A stretch of 64,000 nucleotides of DNA from Pseudooceanicola aestuarii (GTDB taxonomy: Bacteria; Pseudomonadota; Alphaproteobacteria; Rhodobacterales; Rhodobacteraceae). A model generated the notes under the pieces. The model saw only the letters and a program-made list of their open reading frames with translations, had not been told where the DNA came from and ran no database searches. The stretch lies in assembly GCF_010614805.1 (NCBI RefSeq), contig NZ_JAAFZC010000001.1, positions 2,210,001-2,274,000 of the forward strand. The letters run 5' to 3'. Made by a program: the position numbers and the translations under genes. Below, in pieces: positions 28,266 to 35,847 of this stretch; the stretch's first letter is position 1, and each line of letters starts with the position of its first letter.

Positions 28266-29153
28266 ATGCCCGCCTGGATCGCCTTTACGCTGGCGGCGGT
28301 CGTGTTCCAGACCGCGCGCTTCATGTTGCAGAAAACCCTGGCCCGTGCCGCGCTCAGCGCCGCGGGCGCGACCTTTGCACGGTTCGTTTTCTCCGCGCCG
28401 TTGGTCTGGGTCGCGCTTTGGGCGTTGGCCCCGGGGCTGCCGCAGTTGGGGCCCGAATTCTGGATCTACGCGATGGCGGGCGGCGCGGCGCAGATCCTGG
28501 CCACGGTTCTGGTGGTATTGCTGTTCAAAAGCAGGAACTTCGCCGTCGGCGTCACGCTGAAGAAGACCGAGGTCCTGATGGCCGTTCTGGTCGGCCTTCT
28601 GGTCCTGGGAGAAGGGGTCAGCCCCTCTGCGCTGACCGCGATCCTGCTGGGGCTGGGTGGCGTCTTGCTGCTGGCCGATCCGCCGCAGTTGAACAATGGC
28701 TGGCGCGGCTGGACCCGCAACCGCGCGGCGGTCTATGGCATCGGATCGGGGGTGCTTTTCGCGATATCGGGGGTCACCTATCGTGGTGCCAGCCTGTTGG
28801 TGACGGGAGAGGGGTGGTACCGGGCATTGGTCACGCTGACGGCGGTGGTGACGGTGCAGATGATCACCATGATCCTGTGGCTGGCACTGCGCGAACCGGG
28901 CCAGATCACCCGCGTTTTCCGGGCCTGGCGCATCGCGGGGTGGGTCGGCCTGGCGTCCCTGGCGGGCAGCTTCTGCTGGTTCAGCGCCTTCACATTGCAG
29001 AATGCGGCCTATGTCAATGCCGTGGGCCAGGCCGAAGTGGTGCTGAGCCTGCTGGCCGGGGCGCTGTTCTTTCGCGAGCGGATCACTCGGCGCGAGGGCA
29101 CCGGTATCGCCCTGATCACCGTCAGCGTCCTGGTCCTGATCGTCGTGGCGTGA
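28266..29153 (+). CDS. DMT-superfamily (EamA) transporter
   Basis: The 295-residue protein has about ten membrane helices in two EamA repeats. The second ends with AYVNAVGQAEVVLSLLAGALFFRE, a typical EamA C-terminal pattern. Substrates of this group are varied metabolites or amino acids and cannot be read here. A GGGAGGG ribosome site lies just before the ATG at 28266. It starts 13 bp after the desaturase stop, so it is probably the third gene of that operon. Confidence 0.85.
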   Translation: MPAWIAFTLAAVVFQTARFMLQKTLARAALSAAGATFARFVFSAPLVWVALWALAPGLPQLGPEFWIYAMAGGAAQILATVLVVLLFKSRNFAVGVTLKKTEVLMAVLVGLLVLGEGVSPSALTAILLGLGGVLLLADPPQLNNGWRGWTRNRAAVYGIGSGVLFAISGVTYRGASLLVTGEGWYRALVTLTAVVTVQMITMILWLALREPGQITRVFRAWRIAGWVGLASLAGSFCWFSAFTLQNAAYVNAVGQAEVVLSLLAGALFFRERITRREGTGIALITVSVLVLIVVA

Positions 29154-29180
29154 CGGCCGGCGCGGCCTGGCCCGTGGGCG

Positions 29181-29888
29181 TCAATCCATCCGCGCCTGGC
29201 GGTCTATCTGCCCGGCCAGACGCCGGAATTCGCGATTTTCGTCGTCATTGGAGAAGAACGGAACGCCTTCGGGCGGCGTTGGATCGCTGACACGCTGCGC
29301 GACCTCCGCCAGCACGACTTCGGTGATGAAGGGCAGGTCGAAGCTGCGCGCCTCTGCCAACGGGATCCATTGCAGGGCCGACAATTCATCGCAAGCGGCG
29401 TCGAAATCATCGAGATCGGTGGCGACTGCATCGGCATCGATCAGGAAGAACCGGGCGTCGAACCGCCGGGGCCGCCCCGGCGGGGTTATCGCCCGAAACA
29501 CGAACCGCAGGGCCGAGGCGTCAGGCACGAAGCCGCGCGCGGCAAAGGTCTGCCAATCGGCAGGCGGCGGGTTGTCCCAACTGCCGGGGCGGCCCAGGAT
29601 CAGGCCGGTCTCTTCCCACAATTCGCGGATCGCGGCGGCGCCCAGGGCGTGCACAAGGCCAGGCTGGTCTGTGCCCTCGCTCAGCCGGGTATGGCAGGGT
29701 TGCGGAATCGGCGCGGCCAGAGGGATGTCGATATCGCCCCGGTCGACGGCGCCGCCCGGAAAGACGAACTTGTTCGGCATGAACACCGCTTTGGCCCCGC
29801 GCTGCCCCATCAACACCTGCGGTGCCGTCTCCCGGTCGCGCAGCACGATCACCGTTGCCGCGTTCCGGATCGCCGTCTTGTCAGTCAT
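29181..29888 (-). CDS. NUDIX hydrolase with an inserted segment (NUDT19/RP2-like)
   Basis: The 235-residue protein hydrolyses a nucleoside diphosphate linked to some moiety. The NUDIX box is split: FPGGAVDRGDID lies near residues 43-54, then an insertion of about 30 residues, then AIRELWEETGLILG. This layout resembles the NUDT19/RP2p branch, which includes CoA diphosphatases. The usual glutamate of the first half of the box is missing. The ATG at 29888 (MTDKTAIRN) follows the DUF983 stop by 31 bp on the same strand, a pairing I believe is common in alphaproteobacteria. Confidence 0.82.
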   Translation of the reverse strand: MTDKTAIRNAATVIVLRDRETAPQVLMGQRGAKAVFMPNKFVFPGGAVDRGDIDIPLAAPIPQPCHTRLSEGTDQPGLVHALGAAAIRELWEETGLILGRPGSWDNPPPADWQTFAARGFVPDASALRFVFRAITPPGRPRRFDARFFLIDADAVATDLDDFDAACDELSALQWIPLAEARSFDLPFITEVVLAEVAQRVSDPTPPEGVPFFSNDDENREFRRLAGQIDRQARMD

Positions 29889-29919
29889 TCCGCTTTCCCT
29901 GCCGCGCGGCGGGAAAACA

Positions 29920-30318
29920 TCACCCGGAGCGCCCAAATCCGTGCATCAGCCGCGCCCATTGGAATGCGACCAGTGCCCCTTTCAATCTGGGAAGAAGGTA
30001 TAGGGACAACCCGACGGTTCCAATAGCAAAAGCGGTGAACAACAGCATCGGGTCGGGTTGCCAGATGGTGAACACGGTCAACAGCGCCGGGGCCATCAGG
30101 TGCCCGACGATCAGGATCGTCAGGTAGGCGGGGCCGTCGTCGGCACGGTGATGGTGCAGCTCTTCGTGGCAGACCGGGCAGGCGTCGCGCACCTTCAGAT
30201 AGTCTTTCATCAGGGGGCCTGAGCCACAATTCGGGCATTTCCGGCGCCATCCCTTGATCAGGGCGGCCTTCAGATCCCGCTCGGCGGGTTGGTCTGTCTG
30301 CGTCAATGTCATGCTCAT
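29920..30318 (-). CDS. DUF983 membrane protein with zinc ribbon
   Basis: The 132-residue product carries an N-terminal zinc-ribbon-like pair (CPNCGSG near residue 28 and CPVCHEELHHH near residue 47) followed by two membrane helices (about residues 65-110). This matches DUF983, a family often encoded near cytochrome oxidase or NUDIX genes and without a known role. Starts at 30318 or 30312 are both possible (MSM). It is upstream of the NUDIX gene and divergent from the EF-hand gene. Confidence 0.85.
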   Translation of the reverse strand: MSMTLTQTDQPAERDLKAALIKGWRRKCPNCGSGPLMKDYLKVRDACPVCHEELHHHRADDGPAYLTILIVGHLMAPALLTVFTIWQPDPMLLFTAFAIGTVGLSLYLLPRLKGALVAFQWARLMHGFGRSG

Positions 30319-30443
30319 GCTTCTATACGGATCCGGGGGTTGAGGGGCGAAAACGTCGGGTCGCCGCCAATCTGGGCTGGAAATCGGGCGGTATAAAGGT
30401 GGCGAAACGTCCTTGCGTCCCGATGTCGCGCGCGGACCGCCCG

Positions 30444-30460
30444 AAGTCCGGACTTTTTTT
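30444..30460 (+). terminator. Palindrome followed by a T-run upstream of the EF-hand gene
   Basis: AAGTCCGGACTT (30444-30455) is a perfect palindrome running into seven T residues. A TATAAA lies about 65 bp upstream. There is no plus-strand gene before it, so it may end a small RNA or attenuate the EF-hand leader. Confidence 0.4.
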
Positions 30461-30569
30461 CGGAGGGTCTGCAATTTTCTGCGACGGAAGCGCCGGGCCG
30501 GGCCGTTTGAGTTTGCAGATGACGGGCAGAACACTCCTCGCATCGAGAACCTGAAACGGAGTATCAACG

Positions 30570-31133
30570 ATGAAACGCATCATTTTTCTCGGCACCCTGA
30601 CCGCGATGGCCCTGACCGGCGCAGCCGGCGCGATGGCCCACCCCCGCGGCGGCGACCGCATGGGCCCCGAGGCCCGGTTTGAACAGATGGACACCAATGG
30701 CGACGGCAAGGTCACCCAGGACGAAATCCGCGCCCGCGCCGCCGACCGCTTTGCCAAGGCCGATGCCGATGGCGATGGCTTCCTGTCGGCCGATGAAATG
30801 GTTGCCGGCATGAAGGCCCGCGAAGAAGAGCGCGCGAAGGCCCGCGAAGCGGCCAAGGCGGAGCGCATGGACAAGATGGCCAGTCGCATGATCGCGCGCC
30901 TGGATGCCGATGACGATGGCAAGGTCTCCGCCGCCGAATTGGAAGCCGGGCCGGACCGCACCACCCGCATGTTCGAGCGGTTGGACAAGGACAAGGACGG
31001 CGCCATCTCGGCCGAGGAAATGGCCGATGCGGGCAAGAAAGGCGAACGTCGGATGAAGCGCGATGACCATCGTGGCGGCGAACATCGTCACGAGCACAAG
31101 CGCCAGCATCAGCATGGTGACAACGAAGGCTGA
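30570..31133 (+). CDS. Secreted EF-hand calcium-binding protein
   Basis: The 187-residue protein has a signal peptide (residues 1-23, cleavage after AMA) and four EF-hand loops: D41-E52 (DTNGDGKVTQDE), D65-E76, D112-E123 and D139-E150. A charged helix rich in Lys, Ala and Glu links the pairs. The tail is His/Arg-rich (EHRHEHKRQHQH) and could bind metal. It probably acts in the periplasm as a calcium or divalent-metal buffer or sensor. It precedes an ECF sigma operon; a hairpin begins eight bases past its stop. Confidence 0.88.
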   Translation: MKRIIFLGTLTAMALTGAAGAMAHPRGGDRMGPEARFEQMDTNGDGKVTQDEIRARAADRFAKADADGDGFLSADEMVAGMKAREEERAKAREAAKAERMDKMASRMIARLDADDDGKVSAAELEAGPDRTTRMFERLDKDKDGAISAEEMADAGKKGERRMKRDDHRGGEHRHEHKRQHQHGDNEG

Positions 31134-31140
31134 CCGCGCA

Positions 31141-31167
31141 GCGTGGCGGGCCCGCTGTCCGCCACGC
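31141..31167 (+). terminator. Hairpin after the EF-hand gene
   Basis: Nine-base arms GCGTGGCGG (31141-31149) and CCGCCACGC (31159-31167) pair perfectly around a 9-nt loop; CCGTCTTC follows. It is the first of three hairpins in the 175-bp spacer before the ECF sigma gene. Confidence 0.55.
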
Positions 31168-31174
31168 CCGTCTT

Positions 31175-31251
31175 CGCACCCGACGGGTGCGGGGCGATGC
31201 CCGCACCCTGTGCCACCTTTGCCCCCCCCCTCTCACGTGTGTCGGGGCAAA
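31175..31251 (+). promoter_or_regulatory. Two further hairpins in the ECF sigma leader
   Basis: CGCACCC (31175-31181) pairs with GGGTGCG (31185-31191), and TTTGCCCC (31218-31225) pairs with GGGGCAAA (31244-31251). They lie between the first hairpin and the sigma start at 31309. They may serve attenuation or RNA stability; no known riboswitch is recognised. Confidence 0.4.
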
Positions 31252-31308
31252 TAGGCCCGGCGCCGGGTGCATTGCCTGCCCCGACAGAAGGCGTTACGCC
31301 GGTACCGC

Positions 31309-31899
31309 ATGGACGATATGGCTTTTGATGACCCCAGATCCGCCCCGGACGAGGCCCTGCTTGTGCTCTATGCCAACGGGGATCCCGCCGCGGCACGTCA
31401 ATTGACGGAACGGTTGGTGCCGCGCGTTTTCGGACACGCCTTCCGCCTGCTGGGCGATCGCGCGGAGGCCGAGGATATCGCACAGGAGGCGATGCTGCGC
31501 CTCTGGCGGGTTGCGCCGGACTGGCGCCAGGGCGAGGCAAAGGTCACAACCTGGCTCTACCGGGTGACGGCCAATCTGTGCACCGACCGCCTGCGCCGAC
31601 GGCGTGGCACTGCCGATATCGACGCGGTGCCCGAACCGGCGGATGAAACACCCGGCGTGGCGTCCCGTATGCAGGAGGCCAGCCGGAACGCGGCCTTGAA
31701 CGCTGCCCTGGCCGAATTGCCCGACCGGCAACGCCAGGCGGTGGTCCTGCGCCATATCGACGGGCTGGGCAATCCCGAGATTGCCGAGATCATGAAGATC
31801 AGCACCGAAGCCGTGGAAAGCCTGACCGCACGGGGGAAACGCGCCCTGGCTGCGCTGTTGGCCGGACGGCGCGAAGAATTGGGGTATTACGATGACTGA
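31309..31899 (+). CDS. ECF sigma factor
   Basis: The 196-residue RNA polymerase sigma factor has region 2 at about residues 30-95 (AEDIAQEAMLRLWR and TWLYRVTANLCTDRLRRRR) and region 4 near residues 135-185 (LPDRQRQAVVLRHIDGLGNPEIAEIM). Only these two regions are present, as in ECF sigmas. No clear Shine-Dalgarno lies before the ATG at 31309, so the start is less certain than the frame. The stop overlaps the next gene's start (ATGACTGA), which suggests coupled synthesis with a regulator of its activity. Confidence 0.9.
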   Translation: MDDMAFDDPRSAPDEALLVLYANGDPAAARQLTERLVPRVFGHAFRLLGDRAEAEDIAQEAMLRLWRVAPDWRQGEAKVTTWLYRVTANLCTDRLRRRRGTADIDAVPEPADETPGVASRMQEASRNAALNAALAELPDRQRQAVVLRHIDGLGNPEIAEIMKISTEAVESLTARGKRALAALLAGRREELGYYDD

Positions 31900-32320
31900 G
31901 CGCAAGGATTCGAGGGGCACGGTGCCCCTGTTGCCGGAAGCAGAACTGGACGACCTCTTTGCGAGCGTCCGCACCGCTCCGCCAGAACCAGAAGATGCGC
32001 TGTTCGCGCGCATCCTTGCCGATGCGGAGACGGAACAGCAGACCCGCAAAGACATTGCGGCCGACAGCGCCGCTGCACGCCTGGCGGCGACCCGGCGTGG
32101 CTACGCCCGAAGTGGTTGGTTTGCGCTGTTTGGCGGCATCGGCGGGCGGCGGGGACTGGCCGGGCTGGCAGCGGCCACAGTGGCCGGGGTTTGGATCGGA
32201 GCCAACCCGCCCCTCGCGCTGGAAAGCGAGATGGCCCGTTACCTGGGGCAGGAGAGCACCGAGGATCTGTACCTCGTCGATCCTCTGACCCCGTTCGAAA
32301 TTGCCCAGGTGGAAGGATGA
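31892..32320 (+). CDS. Probable anti-sigma factor or membrane regulator
   Basis: The 142-residue protein has an acidic N-terminal cytoplasmic part (residues 1-75), a membrane helix near residues 90-106 (GLAGLAAATVAGVWIGANP) and a short periplasmic tail. I do not recognise a domain; there is no HxxxCxxC zinc anti-sigma motif. Position, an eight-base overlap with the ECF sigma gene, and single-span topology make an anti-sigma role likely but unproven. Similar small proteins accompany ECF sigmas in other Rhodobacterales. Confidence 0.65.
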   Translation: MTERKDSRGTVPLLPEAELDDLFASVRTAPPEPEDALFARILADAETEQQTRKDIAADSAAARLAATRRGYARSGWFALFGGIGGRRGLAGLAAATVAGVWIGANPPLALESEMARYLGQESTEDLYLVDPLTPFEIAQVEG

Positions 32321-32323
32321 CCC

Positions 32324-32863
32324 ATGGCTTCTGACGACAAATCGCCCCGCGACGGGTCGCGTTTCGGTCGGGGACCGGCGTTGACCAAAGGACTGCTATT
32401 TCTGTCACTCGCGCTGAACCTGCTGGTGGCAGGGCTGGTCGCCGGTGCCCTGTTGAAGGGAGAGCCGAAGAAGAATGCGCGGCATCACGACCGCTCCGGC
32501 GGTCCGCTGACCCTGGCGCTGGACGGCGAGGAACGGCGTGCCATCGGTCGGGAGATCGGCCGCCAGACACGCCCGGACCGCCCTAGCATGGATGAGGTGC
32601 GCGCGGAGTACGACGCGGTTCTTCAGGCCCTGCGAGCCACCCCCTACCGCCCGGATGCGGTGCGCCAATCGCTTGAAAACCAGACAGACTTCGTGGTGCG
32701 ACGGCAGCAGGCGGCCACCGCCGCGCTGTTGAACCATATCGACGCGATGACGGAGGCTGAGCGCATGGCCTATGCCCAGCGCCTCGAAGAGGGGCTGCGC
32801 CGGTTCGAAGAACGACTTGATCGAAAGATGAACCGCAAGCCCGAGGCCGCAGCCACGGAGTGA
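32324..32863 (+). CDS. Periplasmic metal-sensor-like protein (Spy/CpxP-type, PF13801-like)
   Basis: The 179-residue protein has one N-terminal membrane anchor (residues 22-44) and an all-helical periplasmic part. That part ends with the repeated, charged pattern MTEAERMAYAQRLEEGLRRFEERL, as in the heavy-metal-resistance/CnrX/Spy-like family. Such proteins sense or chaperone under envelope or metal stress, and CnrX-type members control an ECF sigma. It follows the probable anti-sigma by three bases, with GGAAGG as ribosome site. I infer a sigma/anti-sigma/sensor trio; metal specificity is not visible. Confidence 0.78.
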   Translation: MASDDKSPRDGSRFGRGPALTKGLLFLSLALNLLVAGLVAGALLKGEPKKNARHHDRSGGPLTLALDGEERRAIGREIGRQTRPDRPSMDEVRAEYDAVLQALRATPYRPDAVRQSLENQTDFVVRRQQAATAALLNHIDAMTEAERMAYAQRLEEGLRRFEERLDRKMNRKPEAAATE

Positions 32864-33008
32864 TCCCCGCAAGGAACCAGTTTCGCCACTGCGCGACAAG
32901 GGCCTGCTTCGAAATTGGCGTAGCCCGTGCAGCTCTGCGATCCCGTCGGCAGCGGGACTGGCGCGCTGGTGACCTTCGTGCTCCGGCTGCCCATTTGCAT
33001 GGCATGCT

Positions 33009-34430
33009 TCACCCGGCTTTCAATCCTGCGGTGCGGGGCGCGGGCTGCGCTGGCAGGGTCAGCGGGACCGTCTCAACCCGATTGCGGCCGCGTGCCTTGG
33101 CGGCGTAGAGCGCACGATCTGCCAGATCCAGAACCGCGCGTGGCCCTTCCTCGATCGCGTGGGGGCCGATCGGTCGACGCCCCGTTCCCTGCGCCTCCGC
33201 CACGCCGGCGGACACGGAAAGTCGCAGCGGCAATGCCAGCCCCGGCACGTCGAAACGCCGTGCGGCCACCCCTTTGCAGAGGTGTCGCGCGATCTGCGTG
33301 GCATCCTCCAGCGGGGTGTCGGGCAGGGCCAGCAGGAACTCCTCCCCCCCGATGCGGGCAAGAAGGTCGCCCGAGCGCAGGCGACAACGGAAATGATCCG
33401 ACAACGCGATCAGCGCGGCATCCCCCGCCTGATGCCCGTGGCGGTCATTCACCGATTTGAAATGATCTACATCTGCGATGATGACAGTGTAACAATTTGA
33501 TGTTGCAGCGATTTCGGATAGGCGCGGCATCGCGTAGCGGCGGTTGTACAGCCCTGTCAACGGATCGGTGACCGACGCCCGCAGCCGATCGCGCAAGGCC
33601 CGGCGCAGGGCGACGCGGCGGGCGTGAATCCCCTGTAGGGCTGCCAGGCGGGCTGCCAGTTCCTTCACCTCGAAACCCGCACGCGTGGCGGCGGTGGCGC
33701 CCAGGGCCAGTGCCTCCTTCACCCGGGCAGGGCCGGCGCCGTCGTCGATCAGCAGTATTTCCGTCTCACTGGTGGAAGGGTTGGTCCGCATCTCGGCCAG
33801 CAGGCGCAAGGCACGGTCGCAACTGCGCGGCTCCAGCGCCAAAACAACGATTTCACCGCGCAGATCGGCCCCTGTGCAGGCGCTTGCCGTACCAAGGTCC
33901 AGTCCGCGAAGGCGAAATGACGTGTGCGGGGCAAGGGTACGGAGCCAATCGCGGGCCGCCTCCTCACTCTGGTGAACAAGCGCGACATGGCCCCGCGCGA
34001 CCAGCATGGCCGGCGCTTCGGCCAGTCCAGGCAGGGCTGGCTGCGCGCCCACCGGCTGCAAGGCACCATGCTGGGCGCGCAGACGGAAAAGCGCCGCGAT
34101 CCGGGCCAGGGCCCCTTCGGGATCGGCGGCAAGGTCGATCACGTCATCTGCGCCTGCCGCGATGCAGCTCGCAGTGCTGGCTGGTGCGGGCGCATCGACC
34201 ACCAGAAGATGCTGACCCAGGCGTGGATGCGCGCGCAAGGCGCCACAGGCGGACGATGGGTCGCCAGTGCCGGTCGCGATCACCATGGCGCTGTCATGAT
34301 CGGCCAGCGTGCGGCTGGCCTCTGCAATGGAGGCGGCTGCCATCACGTCATAAAATGCGCCGGTCAGAGTGGCACATGCCGTAATGCGACTGGTCAGATC
34401 TGGATCGAGAACAAGAATTCGGCCTGGCAT
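33009..34430 (-). CDS. PleD-like diguanylate cyclase with two degenerate receivers
   Basis: The 473-residue protein has the PleD layout: receiver 1 (about 1-120), receiver 2 (about 145-268) and a GGDEF domain (about 285-455). The active site is GGEEF at 361-365 and the inhibitory I-site RSGD at 352-355 is intact, so c-di-GMP synthesis and product inhibition are expected. In receiver 1 the phospho-acceptor stretch reads AMVIATGTGD with no aspartate at the expected place, and the switch lysine is also gone. Receiver 2 is similarly degenerate (EIVVLALEP). Phosphorylation control as in Caulobacter PleD is therefore unlikely. No divK gene is adjacent. It is divergent from DUF3572. Confidence 0.87.
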   Translation of the reverse strand: MPGRILVLDPDLTSRITACATLTGAFYDVMAAASIAEASRTLADHDSAMVIATGTGDPSSACGALRAHPRLGQHLLVVDAPAPASTASCIAAGADDVIDLAADPEGALARIAALFRLRAQHGALQPVGAQPALPGLAEAPAMLVARGHVALVHQSEEAARDWLRTLAPHTSFRLRGLDLGTASACTGADLRGEIVVLALEPRSCDRALRLLAEMRTNPSTSETEILLIDDGAGPARVKEALALGATAATRAGFEVKELAARLAALQGIHARRVALRRALRDRLRASVTDPLTGLYNRRYAMPRLSEIAATSNCYTVIIADVDHFKSVNDRHGHQAGDAALIALSDHFRCRLRSGDLLARIGGEEFLLALPDTPLEDATQIARHLCKGVAARRFDVPGLALPLRLSVSAGVAEAQGTGRRPIGPHAIEEGPRAVLDLADRALYAAKARGRNRVETVPLTLPAQPAPRTAGLKAG

Positions 34431-34520
34431 TAACGTGTCTCACCTGCTTGTGTTTCTTTTCTGCCCAAGACAGGGATGTTCGAAAGTAGTTAAGAATTCG
34501 TTGCGGAGTTCAGGGGAAAG

Positions 34521-34805
34521 ATGGCGATGACAACCGATAGGGCCGAGGAAATCGGTGCACGGGCGCTGGCATGGCTGGCTGCCGATCCAGAACTTCTGGG
34601 CGTTTTCATGGGGGCATCCGGCCTTTCACCGGATGATCTGCGCAGCACGGCTGGCGGTGCTGATCTGCCGGGCGCGGTGCTGGATTTTCTGCTGATGGAC
34701 GACGCCTGGGTGGTCGGGTTCTGCGATGCGGAGGGCCTGGCCTACGAGGTGCCGATGCAGGCGCGCATGGCGCTGCCCGGTGGCGCGCAGACCCACTGGA
34801 CCTGA
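34521..34805 (+). CDS. DUF3572 protein
   Basis: The 94-residue cytoplasmic protein has the block ALAWLAADPELLGVFMGASGL near residues 12-32 and FLLMDDAWVVGFCDAEGL near residues 54-71, which are the marks of DUF3572, an alphaproteobacterial family of unknown role. In several relatives it lies next to a PleD-type gene, as it does here. The GGGGAAAG before the ATG is a good ribosome site. Confidence 0.85.
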   Translation: MAMTTDRAEEIGARALAWLAADPELLGVFMGASGLSPDDLRSTAGGADLPGAVLDFLLMDDAWVVGFCDAEGLAYEVPMQARMALPGGAQTHWT

Positions 34806-34970
34806 ACGACGTTTCGGCCCGTGATGGGGGCGATCGGCTCGCTCGCCGAAGGAGGCCTGGGCGGTTTTCTCGCGGTGGGGGAAGATTCACTTCGGATGTG
34901 CGAATCACTTGCCCCGCGGAAGGTGTCTTCGCACTCTGCCGTAGCGAGGCTGGGACCGGGGCAGGGCGGT

Positions 34971-35675
34971 ATGACAATCAAGGGCGTGTTGTTCGACAAG
35001 GACGGAACCCTGTTCGAATTCGGTGCGACGTGGAATGCATGGTGTCTTGAAATCCTTGCGGAATTGTCCGCCGGAAATGAGGGTTTGCGGCGGGATCTGG
35101 CCAATGCGGTTCTTTTCGATCTCGGGGCGGGGCGGTTCCGGCCGGACAGCCCGGTGATCGCGGGGACCAACCGGCAGGCTGCGGAATGTCTGCTGACTTG
35201 CCTGCCGGGCATGTCATTGATTGCCTTGGAGGAATTCTTGGCGCGACGCGCGGCCGCCGCCGTTCCCGTGCCGCCCGTGCCGCTTGCTCCGTTGCTGGAT
35301 GATTTGCGCGGGCGCGGCCTGGGCCTGGGCGTGATTACCAACGACAGCGAGGTCGGAGCCTTCGGTCAACTTGAAGCGGCGGGCCTGTACGGCCTATTCG
35401 ATTTCGTCGCAGGCTTCGATTCTGGTCATGGCGCCAAACCCGATGCCGCCCCCTTGCTGGCATTTTGTGACAAATTGGACCTACTCCCGGCCAGCGTGGT
35501 CATGGTCGGGGACAGCTTGCATGATCTGCACGCCGCCGAACGCGCGGGCATGATCCGTGTCGGCGTCCTGACCGGCCCTGCAACGCAGGCCGAACTGGCG
35601 CCCCACGCCGATGCGATCCTGCCCCATATCGGGTATCTCCCGGAGTGGTTGGGACGGCAGGCCCCGGCCAGCTGA
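34971..35675 (+). CDS. HAD-superfamily phosphatase, phosphoglycolate phosphatase-like
   Basis: The 234-residue cytoplasmic hydrolase has HAD motif I FDKDGTLFEF at about residues 9-18 (nucleophile and acid aspartates), motif II in VITND, motif III lysine in AKPDA and motif IV VGDSLHDLH. The helical cap lies between motifs I and II, as in Gph/PGP-type members. The substrate may be 2-phosphoglycolate but is not certain. The ATG at 34971 begins at the conserved first strand (MTIKGVLFDKDG); an upstream in-frame ATG at 34821 adds only noise. Confidence 0.85.
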   Translation: MTIKGVLFDKDGTLFEFGATWNAWCLEILAELSAGNEGLRRDLANAVLFDLGAGRFRPDSPVIAGTNRQAAECLLTCLPGMSLIALEEFLARRAAAAVPVPPVPLAPLLDDLRGRGLGLGVITNDSEVGAFGQLEAAGLYGLFDFVAGFDSGHGAKPDAAPLLAFCDKLDLLPASVVMVGDSLHDLHAAERAGMIRVGVLTGPATQAELAPHADAILPHIGYLPEWLGRQAPAS

Positions 35676-35714
35676 CCCCCGCACAATGCGAAAAATGTGG
35701 CATGGACCTGGTGG

Positions 35715-35741
35715 GGCGGGTCGGGCAGGTCGCCTTTTTTT
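35715..35741 (+). terminator. Weak stem with a strong T-run after the HAD gene
   Basis: GGCG (35715-35718) can pair with CGCC (35731-35734), directly followed by seven T residues. The stem is short, but the T-run is unusual in this GC-rich DNA. It lies 40 bp past the HAD stop and upstream of the MttB-family gene. Confidence 0.35.
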
Positions 35742-35847
35742 CTGGAGGAGGGGCTTCGCTGTCCGAATGCGACGAAAACCGTCGTGATTGGCGCGGCAAT
35801 TGCAGTCATGTGCCGGTTTTCTGAACCTCAGCACAGGGAGTTTGCAC

